Assembly: GCF_031200575.1 (NCBI RefSeq)
Contig: NZ_CP133597.1
Location: 806,001-870,000, forward strand
Source: Ferroplasma sp.
GTDB taxonomy: Archaea > Thermoplasmatota > Thermoplasmata > Thermoplasmatales > Thermoplasmataceae
Reading direction: 5' to 3'
DNA: 64,000 nucleotides
Positions within the stretch are counted from its first letter, which is position 1, and each line of letters begins with the position of its first letter. Of the stretch, positions 55,813 through 64,000 are shown in pieces. A model generated the notes under the pieces. The model was not told the origin of the DNA, did no database searches, and saw nothing but the letters and a program-made list of their open reading frames with translations. The translations under genes were made by a program, and so were the position numbers.

Positions 55813-58337
55813 ATCCAGCAGATATTTTAATACCTGAAGATAGGGATAAAAGTAAGTGTTATTTGGTTAACAAATTAAGACTGGCTATTCACCAGTGGAG
55901 AACCACGGGTTATCCAGGCACAACAAATACTACTAAGAGGCTTCTAAACTATTGGTTCAACGAAGATCATATTATCAACAACGAAAAATTTGAATTCTGG
56001 TATGCGCAAAGGGAATCTATTGAGACCTTAATCTACATCTATGAAGTTATGAAAAAGAAATCTTTCATAGATTTAGCTAGAGAATTTGGAGATGGTCCCA
56101 TAAGATTTTATGATCCTGAGACAGACCTGTATCCCTTGTATGGCTTTAAAATGGCTACTGGCTCCGGTAAAACCTATGTTATGGCTTTAACAATAATATG
56201 GCAGTATTTAAATTATCAGTTAGAAGACAGAAATAATTACACTTCTAAATTTCTTATTATAGCAGGTGAAAAAAATATAATATATGATAGGCTGAAAAGA
56301 GATTATCAGGATGGTAAAATATTCACAGCAATCCCCTTAATTCCACCTGAATTGTATGATTCTTTCAATCTTAAAGTTATACTTAAGGAGGACCCATTCT
56401 ACACAGTACCTGATTCTGTGTTGTTCCTGACTAATATACAGCAACTTCAAGAAAAATCTAATAGAAAAAAAGAATCTGAGAAATTTGTGGACGATGTATT
56501 AGACCTGAAAGAAGTTGACCGTACAAATATATCGCAGGAAAACAGAATACTAGAAGTCCTTGAAAAAATACCGAATATAATGATACTTAAGGATGAAGCA
56601 CATCACATATACAACTATGAAAAAAAGTGGAAGAACATTTTAGTTGAACTCCATAGGCATTTAGAATCCACCTTTGGAAAAGGAATAATAACTGAATTAG
56701 ACTTTTCCGCCACACCAAAATCAGAAAATGGTGCCCTTTTCCCATGGTTAATTGTTGATTTTACACTAAAAGAAGCCATAGATATGAATATCGTTAAAAG
56801 ACCGCTAAAGGGTATTGTTGATAATGCAACAGAAATCTCATCGGAAAATATAGTAGAGAGATACAAAGCCTGGATAGAAGCGGGAATAAGAAGATGGCAG
56901 GAGTATAAGAATGCTTTATCTAAGTTATCAAAGAAACCTATAATATTTTTCCAATGCCCAAGCAATAAAGAAGCGGATGAGTTAAAGGGTTACCTTAGTT
57001 CGCTTCCCGGTTTAAAGGATAAAATTCTGCTTATACATACAGACAGTACAGGGGAGGTTGTTAAATCTGATATAGAAAATGCAAGAAAATCAGCCCAGAA
57101 TATAGATAGTAATGCAAATAGATTCGAAGTAATTGTTAGCACTATGATGTTAAATGAAGGATGGGATGTCAGGAACGTCAACGTTATTGTAGGATTGAGA
57201 TCCTATACTTCCGAAAGGAATGTGCTTCCTGAACAGGTTATTGGAAGAGGACTCAGAAAGATGTTTCCGGATCAGAATGCAGATGTAAACCAATCACTTG
57301 ACGTTCTAGAGGTTATTGGTCCACCTGGGTTGATGCAGATAATAGAGGAACTTGAAAAAGAGGAAAACATGAACTTTGGAAAGGTTAACGTTGATACTCC
57401 CCTAAACATAACTACAATTTATGTTGACATGGACAAAATATCCCAAGATATAGAAATACCGGTCTTGACTAACAGAATTATAATAAGGGAATTTCAAATT
57501 GATGAAGCTGTTATTGACAAAATTAAGGCTCTATCACTACCCCTAGAAAACAAGGTACTTAAGACAACATACAAAGCTTATGATATGATTACAAATGTAG
57601 TGGCGGTAGAAAGAGTTTGGGACCTTCCAGTCCCTAAAGATACTAAGAGCGTTATTGCTTACTATACTGATATAATACTGAAACAACTTAAACTGCCAAA
57701 TATGTTCTCAGACTTCTATCCATTTATAAAATCATATGTTGAAACAAAACTCTTTGACCAGCAAGTCGATTTAAACGATCCCCGTGTATTATATCAATTA
57801 AGCACTCCCGAAATACAGCAAAAACTTGTAGATTTGTTTGTAAGCAGCTTGAAAGACTTATCATTTACTGAAAGAGAGCCTAATATTTATGATTACATAA
57901 AGATATCCAGCACACAACCATTTACTTGGACAAAGCAGGTTTATTCTTCATCTAAGTGTATTTTTAACTATGTTCCATGCGATAATGATTTAGAGGTGAA
58001 TTTTTCAAAATTTTTACATTCTGCCAATGATGTAATTTCTTTCTGTAAAATTGTTCGACAAATACATTTTTTTGTTGAATACAGAGATTCAGCTGGCGAT
58101 CTTAGAGTTTACAATCCAGACTTTATAGCTATCACCAAAGATACAAATTTTGTGCTAGAAACAAAAGGAAGGGAAGATGTGGATGTCAAATTCAAAGATA
58201 AGAGAATAGTTGCATGGTGTAGAGATGCTTCCAATATTACGGGCAAATCCTGGAAATATGTAAGAATTAATGAAGAAGACTTTAACAAGTACCATTTCGA
58301 TAATTTGAAAGATTTGATTAAGGCTTTAGTTGGTTAA
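55809..58337 (+). CDS. res: Type III restriction enzyme (Res), helicase-nuclease
   Basis: The 842-residue protein is an SF2 helicase: Walker A MATGSGKTYVMAL near 114, DEAH box LKDEAHHIYNY near 261, motif III SATPKSE near 301, and motifs V/VI VSTMMLNEGWDVRNV and PEQVIGRGLRKMF near 443-490. At the C-terminus a PD-(D/E)xK nuclease is seen in YNPDFIAI followed by FVLETKG near 772-788. It translocates on DNA and cuts after head-to-head meeting of two Mod-Res complexes. All key motifs are intact, so the system looks active. Co-translated with mod. Confidence 0.93.
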   Translation: MNPADILIPEDRDKSKCYLVNKLRLAIHQWRTTGYPGTTNTTKRLLNYWFNEDHIINNEKFEFWYAQRESIETLIYIYEVMKKKSFIDLAREFGDGPIRFYDPETDLYPLYGFKMATGSGKTYVMALTIIWQYLNYQLEDRNNYTSKFLIIAGEKNIIYDRLKRDYQDGKIFTAIPLIPPELYDSFNLKVILKEDPFYTVPDSVLFLTNIQQLQEKSNRKKESEKFVDDVLDLKEVDRTNISQENRILEVLEKIPNIMILKDEAHHIYNYEKKWKNILVELHRHLESTFGKGIITELDFSATPKSENGALFPWLIVDFTLKEAIDMNIVKRPLKGIVDNATEISSENIVERYKAWIEAGIRRWQEYKNALSKLSKKPIIFFQCPSNKEADELKGYLSSLPGLKDKILLIHTDSTGEVVKSDIENARKSAQNIDSNANRFEVIVSTMMLNEGWDVRNVNVIVGLRSYTSERNVLPEQVIGRGLRKMFPDQNADVNQSLDVLEVIGPPGLMQIIEELEKEENMNFGKVNVDTPLNITTIYVDMDKISQDIEIPVLTNRIIIREFQIDEAVIDKIKALSLPLENKVLKTTYKAYDMITNVVAVERVWDLPVPKDTKSVIAYYTDIILKQLKLPNMFSDFYPFIKSYVETKLFDQQVDLNDPRVLYQLSTPEIQQKLVDLFVSSLKDLSFTEREPNIYDYIKISSTQPFTWTKQVYSSSKCIFNYVPCDNDLEVNFSKFLHSANDVISFCKIVRQIHFFVEYRDSAGDLRVYNPDFIAITKDTNFVLETKGREDVDVKFKDKRIVAWCRDASNITGKSWKYVRINEEDFNKYHFDNLKDLIKALVG

Positions 58338-58820
58338 TGAGAAAATATGCACATTCGCTATAAAACCTATTATTACTTTCAGGTTATTGGCTAATTTTGA
58401 TACTTTGCTTTATTGACCTTGATTTTCACCAACGTGAGAAAAAGGCCGTCATTTGCAACTTTGTTTATATTATTCCTTTTCTTGATTTTTATAGTTAAAG
58501 AAATTACGAATTCATACATTCTGACATAGTGTTTCTTGTATTTGACATAATTCTTTACATACCACTTTTCATCTACTCTTTATACGTTCTGTTGTCTTTC
58601 AATGACTCGACTATATGCTCATAGTATCTTGTGTACTTACAAAGGACACACCACTTGGAACATTTCTCTAATTGTAGCTGTATCAGCTACCGGAATTACA
58701 CAAAAATGATTTGTGATCCTAGATCTTTGATATAAACAACGAAGTCTATTATGAAAGATTTCTTTTGAGCCTTAAATTGTTGATAGTAAAAATTAATAGT
58801 AATGGCTATCTTATTATTTT
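58338..58820. other. AT-rich spacer with a decayed minus-strand gene remnant
   Basis: On the minus strand, between roughly 58650 and 58385, two adjoining open frames read like one broken protein. A Cys-containing piece (CSKWCVLCKYTRYYEHIVES) runs to a stop, and after a frame change comes a basic piece (RVDEKWYVKNYVKYKKHYVRMYEF) ending at a stop near 58393. Each lacks a proper start. It may be a pseudogene of a small zinc-finger protein. Otherwise no gene is seen here. Confidence 0.35.
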
Positions 58821-59786
58821 GTGAGTGAAAACGGATATATAACAAAAAAAGAAATAATAGAGGAGTTACTGTATAAAGATCGGAATTTCTTCTCAAGCAA
58901 TAATCCGGAATTTAACATTTTCAAGTATACTGCATTTTTTGCTGTCCTGACATTTACCTTTCAATTCATCATCGTTATAATAAATAGTTTTCGCGGTTTT
59001 GGTTATCTGGCATATTCCCACTCCCTTGTGTTTGAATTGAGCATTATCTTTATTATTGCCCTAATAGAGCTTTATTATGGGCTCACTCATGCTATGAGAA
59101 AGTCTTATCACAACGGAAAGGGTGTTTATCTGAGGTTATATAAGTGTATGAGCTGTGATTTTACATCTTATTCTGAATTCTATTCAAACCTTCACATAGT
59201 CTCGCACCCAGACCACACATTGAAGGATAACCAGATTTTGATTAAATACGAAAATTTTAACTATAGACCATGGTTTTTGAGAATTTCAGTTATTAGTAGG
59301 CGTAATAGGATTGATAAAAACTCTGATCGTGAGTTTGCCGTTCAAGGTGAATCTGACTTGAGGAACAGCGAAGAAATAAAAGGTAGCAAATGGGATTTGG
59401 TTCGCCTCATAGGCGTTATACTGTTGATATCTATTATACCAGTTTATCTATATTGGGTATACTCTCTATATAGGTCGCCAGAAATCGTTATAGTATCCCT
59501 AATCATTTTTGGTACTGGTTTAATGATTCGGTCTTACATACAGATTGCACTTATGAATGAAGATATCAAAAATGTATATTTATTCAAGGTAGAACTAGTA
59601 GATCAGGAAGAAAAAGGAAATCCTTATATAATATTCAAATACGTCAAAATGGCTCCTTCGTACTGGGAATGGGTTGAAAAGAAGTCAGAAATGGAACCTA
59701 TTGAGGTGCAAGATGGAGAATTATATATTGTCGACAAGATTGTCCTAAATAAATTCGCAGAGATTATTGAAGTAAGTCATGAATAA
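58821..59786 (+). CDS. Membrane protein with an internal C2H2-like zinc finger
   Basis: The 321-residue protein starts at GTG (58821). It has two helices in the N-terminal part (about residues 33-55 and 68-88), then a cytoplasmic-type finger YKCMSCDFTSYSEFYSNLHIVSHPDH near 107-132 (C-x2-C-x12-H-x3-H). A charged region follows, then two more helices (about 195-215 and 222-242) and a soluble C-terminal domain. No enzyme motif is seen. It lies between the restriction genes and the replication block of the element. A defence accessory or entry-exclusion role is possible but unsupported. I recognise no family. Confidence 0.7.
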   Translation: MSENGYITKKEIIEELLYKDRNFFSSNNPEFNIFKYTAFFAVLTFTFQFIIVIINSFRGFGYLAYSHSLVFELSIIFIIALIELYYGLTHAMRKSYHNGKGVYLRLYKCMSCDFTSYSEFYSNLHIVSHPDHTLKDNQILIKYENFNYRPWFLRISVISRRNRIDKNSDREFAVQGESDLRNSEEIKGSKWDLVRLIGVILLISIIPVYLYWVYSLYRSPEIVIVSLIIFGTGLMIRSYIQIALMNEDIKNVYLFKVELVDQEEKGNPYIIFKYVKMAPSYWEWVEKKSEMEPIEVQDGELYIVDKIVLNKFAEIIEVSHE

Positions 59787-60093
59787 TCATAAGGTCTCTC
59801 TACGCTAGCTTTTTTGAGACTTAAATGCCTTTGAATTCCCATCTTTAATAAAAGTCTATAACAGCACACCACGCAAAGCTTCTCTCTCTATCTCCGAGGT
59901 AATCACAACATAGTTTTGACGCATGGTTATGGTTTATTATACCGGGGTAAGACCAATTAAAAATTATAAGGAAAATGCGAAATAAGGCAATTTTACAGGG
60001 ATTTAATTTTATAATACGGCTTTATATAAAAGAAATAAGTGAGTTAAAATGTCTTAAAGGTAATATAACACGTGGTTTGGAAAATATTTATCG
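59787..60093. other. Intergenic region, no gene seen
   Basis: This stretch is AT-rich with no gene-like open frame on either strand. A TATA-like TTTATATAAAAG near 60020-60032 is present but no coding start follows on the plus strand. Confidence 0.4.
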
Positions 60094-60177
60094 TTAAAGT
60101 TCACCCGGTCCTTCATCCCCATCATCTTCAGGGAATGTTATTCTTGCCTCTTGGGAACTCAATTTAAAACAGCGATT

Positions 60178-60561
60178 TTAAAAGGTATTCTTAATCTTCT
60201 GTTTTCCCAGGTGGCTAAAATCAAAACCGGTCAGTATTTCATACCGAATTTCTGATATATCTGAAACTATGGTTTTTTTGAGTTCTTCCCAGATATTCCG
60301 TTTCTGTTCTTCCATTTCACGGTCTAATATTTCCATATACTGGTTATCTTTTGTATTCATGAATTTGCCCAGTTTTCCCCAGTAATTCTTATGGTATTTC
60401 AGGTATAATCCCAGTTCATGTTCTGAATATTTGTAAAGGTGGGATGGCACTGCAAAACATGGCACCGGTTTAGATCCTCTAACCCTTATCAATGTATAAT
60501 ACGATAGGTATGAGTCATCTTTCCTCTTAATTTTAAATTTTTCCAATTGATTCAGTGTCAT
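60178..60561 (-). CDS. Small element-encoded protein with an open in-frame tail
   Basis: The 127-residue soluble basic protein (SYLSYYTLIRVRGSKPVPCFAVPSHLYKYSEHELGLYLKYHKNYWGKLGKF) has no recognised domain; the R-x-R-G start region may bind nucleic acid. It ends KNTF at a TAA (60180-60178). The same frame then stays open for 27 more codons, ending GDEGPGEL before a TAA at 60096-60094, and this tail has gene-like composition. The first stop may be a recent mutation or a readthrough point. It is the last of the minus-strand element genes. Confidence 0.6.
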   Translation of the reverse strand: MTLNQLEKFKIKRKDDSYLSYYTLIRVRGSKPVPCFAVPSHLYKYSEHELGLYLKYHKNYWGKLGKFMNTKDNQYMEILDREMEEQKRNIWEELKKTIVSDISEIRYEILTGFDFSHLGKQKIKNTF

Positions 60562-60691
60562 TCATAGCACCTTGATTTTCCGTATTGCCGCCTATCCCTA
60601 TTTTTTTAAACCATTCTTGCATACACATATACCAATCTAAGCCCTGAAAACCATTAAAATTCTGGTATTTTAATTTTTTAAAAATACGGTA

Positions 60692-61138
60692 TTAATCATT
60701 GCTCACACCCCCTATTTTACGAATAAATCTTATTCCGTATGGTTCCTGGATAGAAGAATAGTCAAAGCCGAAACCTTTCATTATCTCTTTTAAATGGATA
60801 AAGCGCTCCAGTGAAAGTTTAGTTGGGTGGATATATAGCTGGAAATATTTCTTGTCAAATGAGGAGCCAGTATTGCCATCCAGTATAAATTTCTCAGTAG
60901 ATAATTTCCTCCTTATTGCATCGATAAGTTCTTTAGTTATCTCAGCATTGAATTTTTCTGGAAGAACATTAACGGGTTCTGCGTCTCCTCTCATTTCCTT
61001 GCTAGTAGAAAAATCACTCTGGACATCGGAAATCGCGGTTTTACCATCCAATGCTGGACGATTAGGACTATTAGGACGATTATTATGGAAGGTGCCCTCT
61101 TTTTTTTCATTATTTTCTTTCTCTTCATTTTTTTTTAT
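60692..61138 (-). CDS. C-terminal open frame without ATG, possibly fused to the upstream ATPase by slippage
   Basis: The frame is open from within the upstream ATPase gene down to a stop at 60692 and has no ATG; the first possible start is a TTG at 61051, giving 119 residues. The listed upper limit, 61138, is the codon at which the A9 run begins. The product ends in a compact alpha/beta region (DKKYFQLYIHPTKLSLERFIHLKEIMKGFGFDYSSIQEPYGIRFIRKIG) after a low-complexity Asn/Glu/Lys linker. The frame is +1 relative to the ATPase gene. Removal of one A from the A9 run at 61136-61128 would join both into one protein of about 746 residues. Confidence 0.55.
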   Translation of the reverse strand: MKKNEEKENNEKKEGTFHNNRPNSPNRPALDGKTAISDVQSDFSTSKEMRGDAEPVNVLPEKFNAEITKELIDAIRRKLSTEKFILDGNTGSSFDKKYFQLYIHPTKLSLERFIHLKEIMKGFGFDYSSIQEPYGIRFIRKIGGVSND

Positions 61139-61182
61139 GTGGAGTTCCCCGTTGTTCGTCCTGTTCGTCCTGTTCGTCCACG
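61056..61182 (-). repeat. Inverted 9-bp repeat arrays enclosing A9 and A8 slippery runs
   Basis: On the plus strand three 9-bp units of type GGACGATTA lie at 61056-61081 and three of type GTTCGTCCT at 61154-61179, in opposite orientation. In the minus-strand mRNA, 19 of 26 positions can pair, as three short helices separated by two-base bulges. The loop of about 72 bases contains A9 (61136-61128) and A8 (61107-61100) and the ATPase stop codon (61127-61125). Such a layout is suited to polymerase or ribosome slippage. Confidence 0.6.
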
Positions 61183-62933
61183 ATTGCTTGCTGAGCCTTA
61201 AAAATACTGGATAAAATTGCTTTCATGTATTCTGGGTCATATCTGGATTTCAATTCATTGAGCTTTTTGTCATCTGGAATCCTAACAACGGATATTTTCT
61301 TCTTGTACGTTTCCATCCGGTCCTGTGTTTTGCGTGTGAATTCTACCCTTGGCCTGTCTGTCTTGATGCCCAGTGCTGACAGGATTCTCCCTGCTCTCTG
61401 TTTATAGTTCTCTCCAATATCCTCATAGATTGAAGTAAGATATATCCCCGTATGTGCTTTCCCATTTATTGTATATTCGCACTGATCCTCGCCTGAATCA
61501 ATCTTGCTGAGGACTGTTTCAGCTATAATGCCGTTGGGAGTCCCCCTCGCAACCTCAACATTTCTTATGATCTGATCTTCCAGAACCTTCGTGATTTCGG
61601 GTTTGATTTCCGGAATTATCTCGATTAGATCTTCGAAAAATGATATAACTTCGAAAAGCCGGGGCTCTGTCTTGTCTTCATATTTCTTAAGGAATTCACT
61701 TGGCTGCACATTATTTATTTTATCGTGCCAGTTTATACGGAATTGCAGCAACTTGCTTCTGAGTTCCCGGGCCTTTGCTATGTATGCCTCGTATATTTTC
61801 CCTTTGATTTTGCGTGGTATGTCCTCACGGTTCAATGGATAATCCATGTTGATCTGCAAGCTTTTTGATTCTATTGCATCGTCCTTGAATGGCTCTCTTC
61901 CTGCAAGTAACATAGGGCCGTAGATAGAGTAACCAATGATGGAGCTGAACCCCGACTGTATCTCGGTGCTTGCGTTGAGCACTATAGAATTTCTGTTGTA
62001 TTTCGCGTTGATTATTGCTGAAGTTTCCTGGTCCATCTGTCCCTTCTCATCAACAAACAATATTACTTTGTAGAGTTCGGAAACACGCTTCAAAGGCGCT
62101 GACTTAATATCTATGGCATAAAAGCCGTATGGGGTTAACTCACACAGGACAGTCAGCAGGCGGGATTTCCCTTTGCCGTATGGGGCAATCATGTGCACGA
62201 ACGGGAAGGAGGAATCCTTGAGAGCATCAAAAAGGATAGCTTTGAGCGTGTAAAGGGAGAGAACAATCTCGTCATCTGGCCTTAGTTCTACGTAAGTGTG
62301 AATGAACCCTCTTATCTCATTGAAGAGCCCGTATTCCGAATCGTATCTTTGGGGTTTTCCTGGAAATTTGACTGGTTCTGTTTCCTCTTCCTGAAGTATT
62401 CTATCCTTTTTTGTTTGAGCTATCTGCGGAGCCGGCACTACAGTGTACTCCTTTTCAGGATCTTCAGGATCCGGAACCTCAACACTATCCACAACCTCGA
62501 AGGAACTATATCTATACTTCAGGAACCTGAACTGCCCATCGTCTGAAAACTCGGCATAATGGAAACCGTCAAGGTTAAAGCGTGTTTTATAAATGGCACT
62601 CATGTTTTCCTGTTTTTCCTTATCACTTTTCTTGCTTGGTGTGAAGTTGATAACCTCAAGATAGAGGTTCGCACCCAGTTGTGCCTTGTATTTCCTTAGA
62701 ATAGTTTTCGCGGTTTTCAATTCTTCATAGGTCAAGGTCTCTTTGTTGGCTAGTGCATGCCCCAGTTCCGTGTCGATTTTGTTGAAGCCCTTTCCGTTTT
62801 CCTCGAAAGCGTGATCCGTATCCATGCCCGCAAGAAGCTTTAAGCCCCTCGCAATAGGATTTTCCCTCATTTCAGCTTCTTTGAATTTCTTTTTGGCATC
62901 CTCTGCTGTATCTTTGTTATCCTTGCTTGTCAT
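61125..62933 (-). CDS. Helicase-like ATPase of the element's replication block
   Basis: The 602-residue protein has a P-loop near residue 255 (HMIAPYGKGKSRLLTV) and a Walker B near 293 (VILFVDEKGQ), followed by a sensor-like NRNSIVLNAS and an Arg-containing GREPFKDDA. This is the pattern of the helicase-like ATPases that accompany Prim-Pol primases in archaeal plasmids and integrated elements. The C-terminus ends in an acidic repeat (DEQ three times) then HKKK and the stop, next to an A9 run. Its start follows GGAGGAG by seven bases, located in the last codons of the primase gene, so the two are co-translated. Confidence 0.82.
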   Translation of the reverse strand: MTSKDNKDTAEDAKKKFKEAEMRENPIARGLKLLAGMDTDHAFEENGKGFNKIDTELGHALANKETLTYEELKTAKTILRKYKAQLGANLYLEVINFTPSKKSDKEKQENMSAIYKTRFNLDGFHYAEFSDDGQFRFLKYRYSSFEVVDSVEVPDPEDPEKEYTVVPAPQIAQTKKDRILQEEETEPVKFPGKPQRYDSEYGLFNEIRGFIHTYVELRPDDEIVLSLYTLKAILFDALKDSSFPFVHMIAPYGKGKSRLLTVLCELTPYGFYAIDIKSAPLKRVSELYKVILFVDEKGQMDQETSAIINAKYNRNSIVLNASTEIQSGFSSIIGYSIYGPMLLAGREPFKDDAIESKSLQINMDYPLNREDIPRKIKGKIYEAYIAKARELRSKLLQFRINWHDKINNVQPSEFLKKYEDKTEPRLFEVISFFEDLIEIIPEIKPEITKVLEDQIIRNVEVARGTPNGIIAETVLSKIDSGEDQCEYTINGKAHTGIYLTSIYEDIGENYKQRAGRILSALGIKTDRPRVEFTRKTQDRMETYKKKISVVRIPDDKKLNELKSRYDPEYMKAILSSIFKAQQAIVDEQDEQDEQRGTPHKKK

Positions 62934-63911
62934 TTATTCTCCTCCTAAAGCTTCAACCAGTTTTTCATAACTTAATCCAAAATTATTATGTGCTGCCGCT
63001 ATCACCTTCCAGAATAGCTCTCCTTGAATCTTTCCCGGAATGCTCTCTTCACATCCAATAACACCGGTAGAAACAGCTATCCACTGCAATGGGCCACCCC
63101 CTGTGCCATGCCTGAAGCAGTGCCAGGAATTTAAATCTAAGTCCACAAGAAAATTGCTACCGGTACTGGAGCCATGTATAGGATGCGGGCCTTGGAATTT
63201 CTGCCCGTTCTGCTTAAAATTTGAAAGATCAACAAGATCCTTCATTTCAAGGGATTCTGGATTTATTGGCTTTTTATATTCCGCCTTTGATCCGTTTTTA
63301 CCCAACTTTTCCTTACCATTAATAACCGGTGCAAATTTTTCCAGTAATTCCGATTTTTTTATTTTTAATGGTGGAACTAAATTAAAATATGTAGAACCAT
63401 AAATATTGCCGTTTGGATGAATTGATCCTGGTCCCAAGTTCTGCCCGCCTTTCCCTCTTATATAAGCTCCGTCAATCAATGGAATATTGCCTACCGGTTC
63501 ATCCTTTATTATAAAAATATCACAATAATGTCCTGGCTTACCGGTATTGTAGCTAAATGTATTTCCTAAAGATAAAACAGCTTTCCTTATGTGAGAATTG
63601 TCATCATCTATTCCAACTGACATTCCAGCAGGATGTATTAAACCCCAGTTGCCGCCGCTTATTAAGTGATTTAAAACATATGTAGATGTAACCGGATAAT
63701 TGTTTTTATGTTGCCAGTCCGGCTCTAAGGGGATCTTCTCATTAGGTTTTACTAAAATCGCATGTATCCGGGGAAATGGCATTAAAAAATTCATTGTCTC
63801 CTTTGCAATTTCAATTCTGTCAATAGAAAGGTTAATATTGTTAGATGTGTTATTTGTATTAGAATAGCCAGAATTAATTGGTTGGTGTCTTTCCCTGTTT
63901 CTATTTATCAT
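62934..63911 (-). CDS. Prim-Pol primase-polymerase with C-terminal zinc finger
   Basis: The 325-residue protein has a disordered Asn-rich leader (1-30), then a primase-polymerase domain: NWGLIHPAGMSVGIDDDNSH near 88-107 with acidic metal ligands Asp102 and Asp104, and GPGSIHPNGNIYGSTYF near 160-175 with the conserved His165. A C-terminal zinc-finger-like module shows His243, His246, Cys265 and His268 (GPHPIHGSSTGSNF to WHCFRHGTGGGPLQWIAV). It can prime and copy DNA for replication of the element. The ATG overlaps the upstream stop (ATGA) and the gene leads directly into the ATPase gene. Confidence 0.88.
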   Translation of the reverse strand: MINRNRERHQPINSGYSNTNNTSNNINLSIDRIEIAKETMNFLMPFPRIHAILVKPNEKIPLEPDWQHKNNYPVTSTYVLNHLISGGNWGLIHPAGMSVGIDDDNSHIRKAVLSLGNTFSYNTGKPGHYCDIFIIKDEPVGNIPLIDGAYIRGKGGQNLGPGSIHPNGNIYGSTYFNLVPPLKIKKSELLEKFAPVINGKEKLGKNGSKAEYKKPINPESLEMKDLVDLSNFKQNGQKFQGPHPIHGSSTGSNFLVDLDLNSWHCFRHGTGGGPLQWIAVSTGVIGCEESIPGKIQGELFWKVIAAAHNNFGLSYEKLVEALGGE

Positions 63912-64000
63912 TTGTTATTCGCCTCCATTGCTAGCAGTTTGTCCCATGTCCCTAGTTTTGTTATGAACTCAGCACTGTCCATGCTATCCGGTTCTGATAA
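63908..64000 (-). CDS. C-terminus of an element gene cut by the window edge
   Basis: Thirty codons are open from the right edge to a TGA at 63910-63908, ending TWDKLLAMEANNK. The stop overlaps the primase ATG, so this is the preceding gene of the same minus-strand operon. Too little is visible for a function. Confidence 0.65.
   Translation of the reverse strand, partial: LSEPDSMDSAEFITKLGTWDKLLAMEANNK

Noticed and set aside
61154-61179. Tandem 9-bp repeats considered as a CRISPR or minisatellite
   Set aside because: The units are coding (DEQ repeats), only three long and without spacers; they are better seen as one arm of the inverted structure.
53554-64000. Right attachment site (copy of the tRNA-Pro 3' end) inside the window
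   Set aside because: Reading the spacers after the integrase shows no repeat of the tRNA end; the element most likely extends past 64000.

Overview
The window is a chromosomal segment of a thermoacidophilic archaeon of the Thermoplasmatales, most like Ferroplasma and its relatives. The basis is the combination of archaeal information genes (GatD/GatE, archaeal GluRS, prefoldin alpha, FtsY), a bacterial-type DNA gyrase, a complex I without NADH module, a Rieske/cytochrome b operon beside Tat genes, A+T-rich DNA and many leaderless genes with a TATA box about 25 bp before the start codon. The genus is inference.

Region 1-13.5 kb: a large helical-repeat protein cut by the left edge; small membrane proteins; an APC permease; a minus-strand set of a B12-binding radical SAM protein, a precorrin-2 dehydrogenase and an isochorismatase-fold protein whose cysteine position holds glycine; a DUF981-like membrane protein; an acyl-CoA dehydrogenase; and gatD-gatE for Gln-tRNA synthesis.

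Region 13.6-23.8 kb: one tightly overlapping nuo operon, A-B-C-D-H-I-J1-J2-K-L-M-N, followed by two small uncharacterised soluble genes. nuoEFG are absent, nuoJ is split, and nuoM appears to start at an ACG codon. Region 23.8-31.6 kb: small orphan proteins, a methyltransferase, an ACT-like protein, a NOG1/Obg GTPase overlapping gltX, and a second APC permease. Region 31.7-38.4 kb: gyrB-gyrA, homoserine dehydrogenase, proC. Region 38.5-42.8 kb: Rieske, b6-like cytochrome b and three small membrane proteins on the minus strand, divergent from tatA-tatC. Region 43.2-45.9 kb: a copper cluster of HTH-TRASH regulator, a 44-residue YHS protein and a YHS-headed P-type ATPase. Region 46-52.1 kb: PEBP protein, aminotransferase, membrane protein, HTH regulator, pgk-pfdA-ftsY, and a PaiB-like flavoprotein.

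Region 52.1-64 kb: an integrative element next to tRNA-Pro(CGG). It begins with an intact tyrosine recombinase and carries a type III restriction-modification pair, a zinc-finger membrane protein and, on the minus strand, a replication block of Prim-Pol primase, helicase-like ATPase and short orphan genes. The element runs off the right edge, so its right attachment site is not visible. The most unusual signal is at the 3' end of the ATPase gene. A run of nine A just before the stop codon, followed by a run of eight, lies in the loop of an inverted repeat built from 9-bp units. A one-base slip there would fuse the ATPase to the downstream open frame, which has no ATG.
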